Shown one piece after another: positions 1 to 5,479 of a DNA stretch of 8,641 bases. This DNA is from Actinomycetes bacterium. Lineage in GTDB: Bacteria; Actinomycetota; Acidimicrobiia; Acidimicrobiales; SZUA-35. The position numbers and the translations under genes were made by a program. How positions within the stretch are numbered: position 1 is the first letter of the stretch; every line of letters begins with the position of its first letter. The stretch is taken from NCBI GenBank assembly GCA_024227975.1, contig JAAETV010000673.1, forward strand, positions 1 through 8,641. The letters are read 5' to 3'. The notes beneath the pieces are model-generated. The model ran no database searches. It saw only the letters and a program-made list of their open reading frames with translations, and had not been told where the DNA came from.

Positions 1-1
1 C

Positions 2-214
2 GGTCTCGTCGCCGCGGCCCGGGCAAGAGGGGCCGACCACGACGAAGAGATGGCATCGGTGGTCGACGATCTGGTCACCGCCGAAACACTGGAGCGGGTC
101 ATCGAACAGGTACCCGACGAGCTCGCTGAAGCCACCGACACCCAGCTCGGCCAGCGATCGGTCATGACCCCACAACAGCTTCGAACCTGGCTGGAGTCAG
201 TCACCACCGCGTGA
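2..214 (+). CDS. C-terminal fragment of an unrecognised protein (5' end outside window)
   Basis: An open frame enters from the left edge and runs 70 codons to a TGA at 212-214. The codon use (GCC, GTC, GAC, CTG) matches the surrounding genes, which supports real coding. The residues are acidic and helix-forming: an Ala/Arg-rich start, then a Glu/Asp/Val-rich stretch with VIEQVPDELAEA, ending in TPQQLRTWLES. There is no cysteine, no obvious membrane segment and no catalytic motif. The VPDE-type helix faintly recalls the C-terminus of HipA-like kinases, but this is too weak to name it. The gene converges on ilvD with only 4 bp between the stop codons, so no dedicated terminator fits between them. 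I do not recognise its function. Confidence 0.7.
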   Translation, partial: GLVAAARARGADHDEEMASVVDDLVTAETLERVIEQVPDELAEATDTQLGQRSVMTPQQLRTWLESVTTA

Positions 215-218
215 ATCC

Positions 219-1925
219 CTAGCCGTCGGTGATGCAACCATGGCTGGCGTCTTCGACGCACTTGATGTACTTCCACAAGGTGCCGCTGGACGCCTTGTAG
301 GCAGGAGCGGTCCAGGCCGCGGCGCGGCGGGCCAGCTCCTCGTTGGAGACCTCGACCTCCATGGTGTGCGCCTCGTCGTCGATGGTGATCACATCACCGT
401 TCTCGACGAGGGCGATTGGGCCGCCCTCCTGAGCCTCAGGAACGACGTGGCCGATGATGAACCCATGACTCCCACCGGAGAAACGACCATCGGTGATGAG
501 GGCAACGTCATCGAGGAAGCCTGCGCCGGCCAAGGCACTGGTCGGGGTCAGCATCTCAGGCATACCAGGCCCACCCTTGGGACCCTCAAAACGGATCACG
601 ATGACATCGCCTGAGGTGATCTGGCCCTGCTCCAGGCCGACCAGCATGTCTTCCTCGGAATCGAAGACCCGGGCAGGACCGGAAAAGCGCAGCCCCTCCT
701 TGCCCGTGATCTTGCCAACGGCACCTTCGGGAGCCAGGTTGCCCCGCAGGATCGAGATATGGCCCCGTGACTTCACCGAGTCTTCGAGACGGGCCACGAT
801 GGCCTGATCGTTGGCCAGTTCGGGCGCCCCCTCCAGGTTCTCACCAATCGTGGAACCGGTGACCGTCATCTGGGTACCGTCGAGGAGTCCCTCGTCGAGG
901 AGGTACTTCATCACGCCGGGAACACCCCCTACGTCGTGGAGCTCCTCCATCACGTACTGACCCGACGGCTTGAGATCGGCCAATAGTGGCACCCGGTTGG
1001 AGACCTTGAGCCAGTCGTCGATCGTCAGCTCCAGCTCGAAAGCTCGAGCGATGGCGATCAGGTGGAGCACGGCATTGGTCGACCCGCCGAGGGCCATGGT
1101 CACCACCATGGCGTTTTCGAGGGACTGGCGGGTCACGATCTTGCGGGGCGTCAGCCCCTGTTCCAGCAGGGCCCGTACGGCGTGGCCGGCCCGGACGCAC
1201 TCGTCGGTCTTGGCCGGATCGAGAGCTGGGGTACACGATGAGTATGGCAGGGACAGCCCCATGACCTCGATGACCGTCGACATGGTGTTGGCCGTGTACA
1301 TCCCGCCGCAGGCCCCGGCCCCGGGGCAGGCATTGGCCACGATCGACTGGCGGTCTTCCTCGGTGATCGTCCCAGCCAGGGTCTGGCCATAGCTCTGGAA
1401 GGCAGAGACGATGTCGACCTTCTCTTCACGGCCGCCGACGGTGGCGTGCCCGGGAGCGATCGTGCCCCCGTAGACCATGATGGCGGGCCGGTCGAGACGG
1501 CCCATGGCCATCACACAACCGGGCATGTTCTTGTCACATCCGGGGAGGGTGACGAGCCCGTCATACCATTGGGCCCCCATCACGGTCTCGATGGAGTCGG
1601 CGATGAGATCCCGGCTCTGGAGGGAATACGACATCCCGTCCGTTCCCATCGAGATCCCGTCGGAGACCCCGATGGTGTTGAAACGCATCCCGACGAGGCC
1701 AGCTTCGACGACGCCTCGCTTGACCTGATCGGCCAGGTCGCCGAGATGCATATTGCAGGGATTGCCCTCGTACCAGCAGGAGGCAATACCAACCTGAGCC
1801 TTCTGTAGGTCCTCAGGAGTGAGGCCGGCTGCGAACAGCATGGCCTGAGAGGCGCCCTGACTTGGAGGCTGGGTGATCCTCGATGAGATTCGATTCAGCT
1901 GACCGTTGGCATTGTGATCGGACAT
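219..1925 (-). CDS. ilvD: Dihydroxy-acid dehydratase
   Basis: This enzyme (EC 4.2.1.9) dehydrates 2,3-dihydroxy-isovalerate and 2,3-dihydroxy-3-methylvalerate to the 2-keto acids in valine, isoleucine and leucine synthesis in the cytosol. The 568 residues match the family's usual length of about 560-620. Visible hallmarks are NPCNMH (Cys57), PGCDKNMPG (Cys130, with Lys132 as the candidate carbamylated Mg ligand), [12 protein letters not shown] (Cys206) and [10 protein letters not shown] (Ser483, the proposed catalytic base) near the C-terminus. Three cysteines in these positions are the pattern of the [2Fe-2S] subgroup; by family knowledge that cluster is more oxygen-tolerant than the [4Fe-4S] type. 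The ATG start gives the normal N-terminus before the [15 protein letters not shown] block. Only a weak AGG lies about 10 nt upstream. The gene is last in the minus-strand operon, 21 bp after the hotdog gene, so it may be read through from upstream. I see no ilv attenuator. Confidence 0.97.
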   Translation of the reverse strand: MSDHNANGQLNRISSRITQPPSQGASQAMLFAAGLTPEDLQKAQVGIASCWYEGNPCNMHLGDLADQVKRGVVEAGLVGMRFNTIGVSDGISMGTDGMSYSLQSRDLIADSIETVMGAQWYDGLVTLPGCDKNMPGCVMAMGRLDRPAIMVYGGTIAPGHATVGGREEKVDIVSAFQSYGQTLAGTITEEDRQSIVANACPGAGACGGMYTANTMSTVIEVMGLSLPYSSCTPALDPAKTDECVRAGHAVRALLEQGLTPRKIVTRQSLENAMVVTMALGGSTNAVLHLIAIARAFELELTIDDWLKVSNRVPLLADLKPSGQYVMEELHDVGGVPGVMKYLLDEGLLDGTQMTVTGSTIGENLEGAPELANDQAIVARLEDSVKSRGHISILRGNLAPEGAVGKITGKEGLRFSGPARVFDSEEDMLVGLEQGQITSGDVIVIRFEGPKGGPGMPEMLTPTSALAGAGFLDDVALITDGRFSGGSHGFIIGHVVPEAQEGGPIALVENGDVITIDDEAHTMEVEVSNEELARRAAAWTAPAYKASSGTLWKYIKCVEDASHGCITDG

Positions 1926-1946
1926 GGGAACTGAACCTAGCGCCCC

Positions 1947-2390
1947 TCAGACGAACTCGGCCGGCCTCACGACGAACAGAGCCTTGGCCTCCACCATGGG
2001 CCGCCCCTCAGCGTCGAGGATTGCCCCTCTGACCCGGACCATGCGCCGGCGGGGCTCGGCCGCCTCAGCCTCCACCCGGTATGGGCCCCCGGCCAACGGC
2101 ACCGGCCGGGGATAGCGAAGATCGAGGGTGCCGGTCACCACCCTCTGGCCCAGGGCGGCCGAGGCGGCGCGGGCACAGACATGGTCAAGCACGGTGGCCG
2201 CCAGCCCACCTTGGAGCCAGCCCGAGTTGCCCCGATGCTCCGGTTGGGGCTCGAAGCTAGCCACCACCTTCACCCCTTCGGCCGCCATGGGTGTGGCCGG
2301 GCCTGCCGAGCTCGCCGACGGATACAGGGCGCCCATGACCCGGGCTATGGCTTCCTCGACAGACTCGCCCGTCTGCTCACCAGCGCTCAT
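1947..2390 (-). CDS. Hotdog-fold thioesterase-like protein (PaaI/4HBT type)
   Basis: The product is a 147-residue single-domain protein, the usual length for PaaI-like hotdog thioesterases, which hydrolyse acyl-CoA thioesters in the cytosol. The core motif is at residues 51-70: EHRGNSGWLQGG, then a helix ending in LDH with Asp69. This matches the family pattern of Asn-x-x-Gly-x-x-His-Gly-Gly followed by a helix with an acidic residue. Residues 86-98, TGTLDLRYPRPVP, are the typical central strand that follows. The His normally preceding Gly-Gly is Gln60 here, so activity or specificity may differ, and the substrate is unknown. The start overlaps the stop of the upstream membrane-protein gene as ATGA (4 bp), which implies translational coupling. 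ilvD follows after 21 bp. The fold is fairly sure; actual thioesterase activity is inferred. Confidence 0.82.
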   Translation of the reverse strand: MSAGEQTGESVEEAIARVMGALYPSASSAGPATPMAAEGVKVVASFEPQPEHRGNSGWLQGGLAATVLDHVCARAASAALGQRVVTGTLDLRYPRPVPLAGGPYRVEAEAAEPRRRMVRVRGAILDAEGRPMVEAKALFVVRPAEFV

Positions 2391-3013
2391 GCAACCTCAC
2401 CGGGCTCGACCTTACGAGACCCGTTCAAGATGCTGACCCCGGTGCGCCACACCCCAAAGGCGAACAGGGTCAGGCTGACCCAGATCGCTGGCTGCAAGAT
2501 GCCCATGTTGAACAGGGCCGTTCCGGCCACAGCCAAGATGTAGTACCGGCCGCCCCTGGCGATGAAGGTGGCCAATGCATAGCGCGTCGGTGAATAGCCC
2601 CTCATCACGGCCACGAGCCGGAAGGGCTCGTAGGGGATGAACGAAGCACCACCGATCAGCAAGGCCAGAAACTGGTTGCGGTTTGTCAACGACACCACCC
2701 GATTCGTGTCGAAGAAGGTGACGAACCGCTCGAAGGTCGGACAATCGACCAGGAGCAGGATCCACTTCCGCTCGACCAACACCATGACGGTGTTGATGGC
2801 CCCACCGACCACACCGATCGTCACCGGGTCGAGCTCCCTCGAGGCTGAAAGCACGAACGTGTCGGCCGGCAGAGCGACAAAGGTGGTTCCCCCAATCATC
2901 AGCCCGACGAACTGGATCAACGGCGAAGGCATGGCTTGCCCCGCCAGCCACACCCCGGATGCCGCCACCGTCACACCAAGGGCGATAGCGACCAGCTTGA
3001 CCGAGCGGCTCAT
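2387..3013 (-). CDS. Polytopic membrane protein resembling VTT/DedA (SNARE-associated) family
   Basis: The product is a 208-residue hydrophobic protein. Likely membrane segments lie near residues 6-25, 31-55, 63-82, 114-135, 144-168 and 174-192, joined by short charged loops. The stretch GGASFIPYEPFRLVAVMRGYSP (residues 121-142, with Pro127 and Pro130), followed by the Arg-Gly-Gly-Arg-Tyr-Tyr run at 153-158, resembles the re-entrant loop and helix of VTT-domain proteins (DedA, YqaA and TMEM41/VMP1 relatives). By family knowledge these act in phospholipid flipping or scrambling and envelope homeostasis. The assignment is from pattern only. I chose the ATG at 3013 because it forms TGATG with the stop of the PLD gene. 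A longer frame to 3307 exists but would lie wholly inside that gene. The 3' end overlaps the hotdog gene by 4 bp. No Shine-Dalgarno site is visible, consistent with translation by re-initiation. Confidence 0.78.
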   Translation of the reverse strand: MSRSVKLVAIALGVTVAASGVWLAGQAMPSPLIQFVGLMIGGTTFVALPADTFVLSASRELDPVTIGVVGGAINTVMVLVERKWILLLVDCPTFERFVTFFDTNRVVSLTNRNQFLALLIGGASFIPYEPFRLVAVMRGYSPTRYALATFIARGGRYYILAVAGTALFNMGILQPAIWVSLTLFAFGVWRTGVSILNGSRKVEPGEVA

Positions 3014-4185
3014 CAGAAACGACGTCCGACAGCCCGCTCGCCGAGAGGGGTTGTGAGGCGAGCCCACCGGCCATGGTTCTCGGGAACGGTCCTCAGGGGA
3101 GGGACCCTGGGCACGATCAAGCGGGCATAGGCCCGTAGGTAGCCGACCATGACCACTGAGGCCACCCAGCCCAGCCACCGCTTGGGGAACGGCGTCCTCA
3201 CCTCGACCGGAACCAGTCCGTCGAGCATCAGGGCCGAGAACTCGGCAATGAAGGCTGGGTCGTCGATCAGCAGCCCGATCTCTTGGTTGCACCAGAAGCT
3301 GTGACACCCAAAATTCGATGAGCCAACGAGCAAGCGGTCATCGGCCAGCACGAACTTGGCATGGGAGAAGCTCCGGTAGGTGCTCAACCGAGCACCAGCC
3401 CGGGCCAGGCGATGGGTCACATAGGGGGTGATGGCCTGGAGGTAGCGGAAGTTGTTCTCGGTGGCCACGATGACCTGCTTGTCGAAAGCAGGGGCATGCT
3501 CCAACAGGTTGGCCAGGCGGCGATCGACCGCGTAGGGGGAGGCGACGATCACCCGGCGACGGGCCGTACTGACCAGCTCGTCGAAGGCCTGCTCTACCGC
3601 CTCGTTGGTCAGGATGGGCTGCTCGACCACCTGGTGAACCCCATCGAAGGTCGAGGCGAAGTCCTCCAACAAAGCCTGATGGATGTTGTCGTCAGACACC
3701 TTGACCATGAAGTCATGCCAGGCAAAGTTGTGGTCACTGACGTTGACACCACCCAGGTAGGAGACGTCGTCGATGGCGAAGAGCTTCTTGTGGTTGCGGG
3801 CAGCAGAGAAGAGACGGAAGGGTCCATTGGGGTTGGTGAATCGCAGATCAACGCCGTTGTTCTTCAGCCGCTCGTACATGTCCAGGGTTCGGTTGTACTC
3901 GACCCTGACCGCTGGCCGCCTCGCCATCTGGTCGCTGACGAAACGCAAGGCGAAGCTATCTATCAGCAGCTCGACCCTCACCCCTCGGGCCGCCGCCTCG
4001 ATCAGCAGCTCAGCAACAGGTTGGCCGGCGTCGTCGCCGTCGAACGTCATCAGCTGGATGGCAACACGACTGCTGGCTGATCGGAGCTGATGGTGGAGGT
4101 CGTCGACGAAGTCGTCGGTCGTCAGTATCTGGAACCGGCGAGTGGCCGGGAAGGCAAGGGGATATTCCCGTCGAAGGCCAGCCAT
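3013..4185 (-). CDS. Two-HKD phospholipase D / cardiolipin-synthase-like protein
   Basis: The product has 390 residues with two HxKxxxxD motifs: His132-Lys134-Asp139 (NHKKLFAID, followed by YLGGVNVSDHNFAWHD) and His275-Lys277-Asp282 (SHAKFVLAD, followed by GSSNFG). This is the paired active site of the PLD superfamily, which works through a phosphohistidine intermediate. Members include cardiolipin synthases, other transphosphatidylases and some nucleases. A hydrophobic stretch at residues 337-358 (WLGWVASVVMVGYL and following) could be a membrane anchor close to the C-terminus. Classical ClsA has N-terminal membrane helices, which are absent here. Coupling to a VTT-like membrane protein by TGATG favours a phospholipid role over DNA cleavage, but this is inference. 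The start is uncertain: ATG 4185 or in-frame ATG 4212, neither with a proper Shine-Dalgarno site. A frame open to 4533 would run through the divergent gene and is unlikely. Confidence 0.88.
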   Translation of the reverse strand: MAGLRREYPLAFPATRRFQILTTDDFVDDLHHQLRSASSRVAIQLMTFDGDDAGQPVAELLIEAAARGVRVELLIDSFALRFVSDQMARRPAVRVEYNRTLDMYERLKNNGVDLRFTNPNGPFRLFSAARNHKKLFAIDDVSYLGGVNVSDHNFAWHDFMVKVSDDNIHQALLEDFASTFDGVHQVVEQPILTNEAVEQAFDELVSTARRRVIVASPYAVDRRLANLLEHAPAFDKQVIVATENNFRYLQAITPYVTHRLARAGARLSTYRSFSHAKFVLADDRLLVGSSNFGCHSFWCNQEIGLLIDDPAFIAEFSALMLDGLVPVEVRTPFPKRWLGWVASVVMVGYLRAYARLIVPRVPPLRTVPENHGRWARLTTPLGERAVGRRF

Positions 4186-4192
4186 CGTTTGA

Positions 4193-4209
4193 CCAGGGTA
4201 CGACCCTGG
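4193..4209. promoter_or_regulatory. Perfect 7-bp-arm palindrome between divergent starts (candidate operator or hairpin)
   Basis: CCAGGGT (4193-4199), a 3-base centre ACG, then ACCCTGG (4203-4209). It sits in the 36 bp between the PLD start at 4185 (-) and the nucleotidyltransferase start at 4222 (+). There is no room for two conventional promoters in this gap, so it may be an operator shared by overlapping or intragenic promoters, or an RNA hairpin. If the PLD gene starts at 4212 instead, the palindrome is coding. The function is unproven. Confidence 0.4.
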
Positions 4210-4221
4210 CATCCTTGTCTG

Positions 4222-4830
4222 ATGGCTCGTGTCGGTATCTACCCGGGATCTTTCAATCCGCCGACGACGGCTCATGTGGCCATCGCAGCCGCAGTTCGTG
4301 ACCAGCGGGACATCGATCGGGTCGTCCTGGCCCACTCCCACCAGGTACTGGGCAAGGATGTGGTCGAGAGGCCCCTCTTTCGCCATCGAGCCGAGGTTTT
4401 GGCCGCCGTTGCCGCCGAATACGACTGGCTCGATGCCCTGGTCACCGACAAACGGCTCGTGGCCGACATCGCCGAGGGCTACGACCTGGTGGTGATGGGG
4501 GCCGACAAGTGGCACCAGATCCAGGAGCTCCATTGGTACGAGGACGAGTCGGCGCGTGATGCGACCCTGGCCCGCCTACCCGAGGTGGCAGTTGCCCCCC
4601 GCCCCCCACTCGAGGTGCCTCCCGAGCTGGTGCTCGAACTGCCGATAGAACTTGTCGACGGGATCTCGTCGACGGCGGCCCGCAACGGGAACCTCGACCA
4701 CATGGCTCCCGCCGCCCGCCGCTTCGCCACCAAGACCGGGGCTTGGAGCGACCCCGATCGCTATGAGCAGTGGCTGGCGCGAGAGGCCGAGAAGCGACCG
4801 ATCGACGGCCGGCCCACCGAGCTCAGCTAG
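4222..4830 (+). CDS. NadD-like nucleotidyltransferase (nicotinate/nicotinamide nucleotide adenylyltransferase family)
   Basis: The product is 202 residues with the nucleotidyltransferase (HxGH-type) fold signatures. GIYPGSFNPPTTAH at residues 5-18 is the N-terminal nucleotide-binding motif, with Thr15/His18 in place of the more common His-x-x-His. GADKWHQI lies at 93-100, and GISSTAAR at 147-154 is the ISSTxxR phosphate-binding motif typical of NadD/NMNAT proteins. These enzymes transfer AMP from ATP to nicotinic acid or nicotinamide mononucleotide to make NAD precursors. The NMNAT-like GSFNP motif and odd spacing suggest a paralogue rather than the housekeeping NadD, so I leave out a symbol. 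ATG 4222 puts the motif at the expected distance from the N-terminus. No Shine-Dalgarno sequence precedes it, which is compatible with a leaderless transcript. The 3' end overlaps the convergent neighbour by 8 bp. Confidence 0.82.
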   Translation: MARVGIYPGSFNPPTTAHVAIAAAVRDQRDIDRVVLAHSHQVLGKDVVERPLFRHRAEVLAAVAAEYDWLDALVTDKRLVADIAEGYDLVVMGADKWHQIQELHWYEDESARDATLARLPEVAVAPRPPLEVPPELVLELPIELVDGISSTAARNGNLDHMAPAARRFATKTGAWSDPDRYEQWLAREAEKRPIDGRPTELS

Positions 4831-5347
4831 AGGGGCCCTGGGCCCGAACTCGCTCAACTTCGGTCATTGCTTCACGTAGCCGATTGATCCACTCGCCCTG
4901 ATGGTCGCCCACCTGTTGGACACACCAGGCCAGCGCCTCGGAACGGCTATTGGCCACCCCCGAGTCGATGAGGGTCTCCAGCACAGCGCGCTCGTCGAGT
5001 TTGAGCCTGGTCATCACCGGGACCGAGGCGTGGGTGAAGATGGCCTCGACCTCATCGCACGATGCGCCCCATGAGACCACTCGGCGCCAGCGAGCATGGG
5101 CCTCATCGGCAATTCGCATCCGGTAGGGGCGCGTGTCCTCTCGAAAACCAGAGATCCTGGCCGCAGCCGCAACCTCAGCCGCATCCTCGCCTTCTGGCAG
5201 GTCGTCGGGAGACGGAAGCCGCCCGATCACCATGATCTCGTCCTTGTCGTAGAGGACCTTGGGGACCCCAACGAACCACTCGTCGGGGATGCGACCGGCA
5301 AACCAGGCCTCAGCTTCCTCTGCTCCGAACGCTGGCCTCTTAGCCAT
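4823..5347 (-). CDS. Unrecognised protein with possible C-terminal ribbon-helix-helix DNA-binding region
   Basis: The product has 174 residues. Residues 1-90 are soluble and charged: a PDEWFVGVPKVLYDKDEIMVIG segment (21-42), an acidic PEGEDAAEVAAAA stretch (51-63), then RPYRMRIADEAHARW. Residues 110-145 read as a short beta strand (PVMTRLKLDE), a helix (RAVLETLIDSG), a turn (VANSRSE) and a second helix (ALAWCVQQV). That order, with the Ser-Arg-Ser-Glu-Ala helix cap, is what ribbon-helix-helix repressors show. A basic-acidic helix follows to the end. I do not recognise the family by name and the DNA-binding assignment is inference. The start is supported by AAGGAG on the coding strand (plus positions 5358-5363) 10 nt before the ATG. 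The gene is divergent from lon across a repeat-bearing spacer, a position suited to a local regulator. Confidence 0.8.
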   Translation of the reverse strand: MAKRPAFGAEEAEAWFAGRIPDEWFVGVPKVLYDKDEIMVIGRLPSPDDLPEGEDAAEVAAAARISGFREDTRPYRMRIADEAHARWRRVVSWGASCDEVEAIFTHASVPVMTRLKLDERAVLETLIDSGVANSRSEALAWCVQQVGDHQGEWINRLREAMTEVERVRAQGPSS

Positions 5348-5357
5348 GGGACTTCTG

Positions 5358-5363
5358 CTCCTT
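5358..5363 (-). promoter_or_regulatory. Ribosome binding site of the 5347 (-) gene
   Basis: AAGGAG on the minus strand, 10 nt before the ATG at 5347. It is one of the few clear Shine-Dalgarno sites in this window and supports this start codon. Confidence 0.65.
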
Positions 5364-5370
5364 GTTCAGG

Positions 5371-5392
5371 CCGGGGTGAGAGTCAGCCCCGG
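5371..5392 (-). other. GC-rich inverted repeat in the leader of the 5347 (-) gene
   Basis: CCGGGG (5371-5376) and CCCCGG (5387-5392) form a perfect 6-bp stem with a 10-base loop. It lies just upstream of the ribosome binding site of the minus-strand gene and contrasts with the adjacent AT-rich island. It could be a leader hairpin affecting translation. With only 6 bp in a GC-rich genome it could also be chance. Confidence 0.3.
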
Positions 5393-5396
5393 GGAA

Positions 5397-5461
5397 TGAC
5401 AATTACAGTCAGGTTGTTGGTTACTTTGAGTATACAATTACCTGTAATCTGGTAATTGTCA
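5397..5461. promoter_or_regulatory. AT-rich divergent promoter/operator region with three ACAATTAC copies
   Basis: In 5401-5460 only 20 of 60 bases are G or C, in an otherwise GC-rich window. ACAATTAC occurs at 5399-5406 and 5434-5441 on the plus strand and at 5452-5459 on the minus strand. The outer two extend to a perfect 10-bp inverted repeat, TGACAATTAC (5397-5406) with GTAATTGTCA (5452-5461). The inner pair is ACAATTAC-N10-GTAATTGT. Centre-to-centre distances are 35 and 18 bp. Candidate promoter elements overlap the repeats. For lon these are TTACTT (5421-5426) and TAATCT (5445-5450) with an 18-bp spacer. For the minus gene there is TATACT (revcomp of 5429-5434). The hexamers are guesses; the repeats are plain in the sequence. 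A regulator binding here could control both divergent genes. Confidence 0.6.
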
Positions 5462-5467
5462 ACAGAC

Positions 5468-5471
5468 GGAG
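5468..5471 (+). promoter_or_regulatory. Ribosome binding site of lon
   Basis: GGAG lies 8 nt before ATG 5480. It decides the lon start: the in-frame TTG at 5456 has no such site and falls inside the third ACAATTAC copy. Confidence 0.65.
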
Positions 5472-5479
5472 TACTTCCC

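Noticed and set aside
2387..3307. Longer frame (306 residues) for the VTT-like membrane protein
   Set aside because: The additional 98 N-terminal residues lie entirely within the PLD coding sequence in another frame. They are Arg/Pro-rich shadow sequence, and the TGATG overlap marks the start at 3013.
3361..4080. 239-residue plus-strand open frame
   Set aside because: It is antisense to the PLD-like gene, whose two HKD motifs prove the real frame. It is a GC-bias shadow.
3013..4533. Longer minus-strand frame (506 residues) for the PLD-like gene
   Set aside because: The extra 116 residues would be antisense to the first half of the nucleotidyltransferase gene, including its GSFNP motif, and have no PLD-family character.
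5424..5431. HspR-associated inverted repeat (HAIR) half-site upstream of lon
   Set aside because: CTTTGAGT resembles the CTTGAGT half-site but has an extra T, and no ACTCAAG partner is found 7 bp downstream.
5456..5479. TTG start 8 codons upstream for lon
   Set aside because: It lies inside the third ACAATTAC repeat and has no ribosome binding site, whereas ATG 5480 has GGAG at an 8-nt spacing and gives the normal N-terminus.
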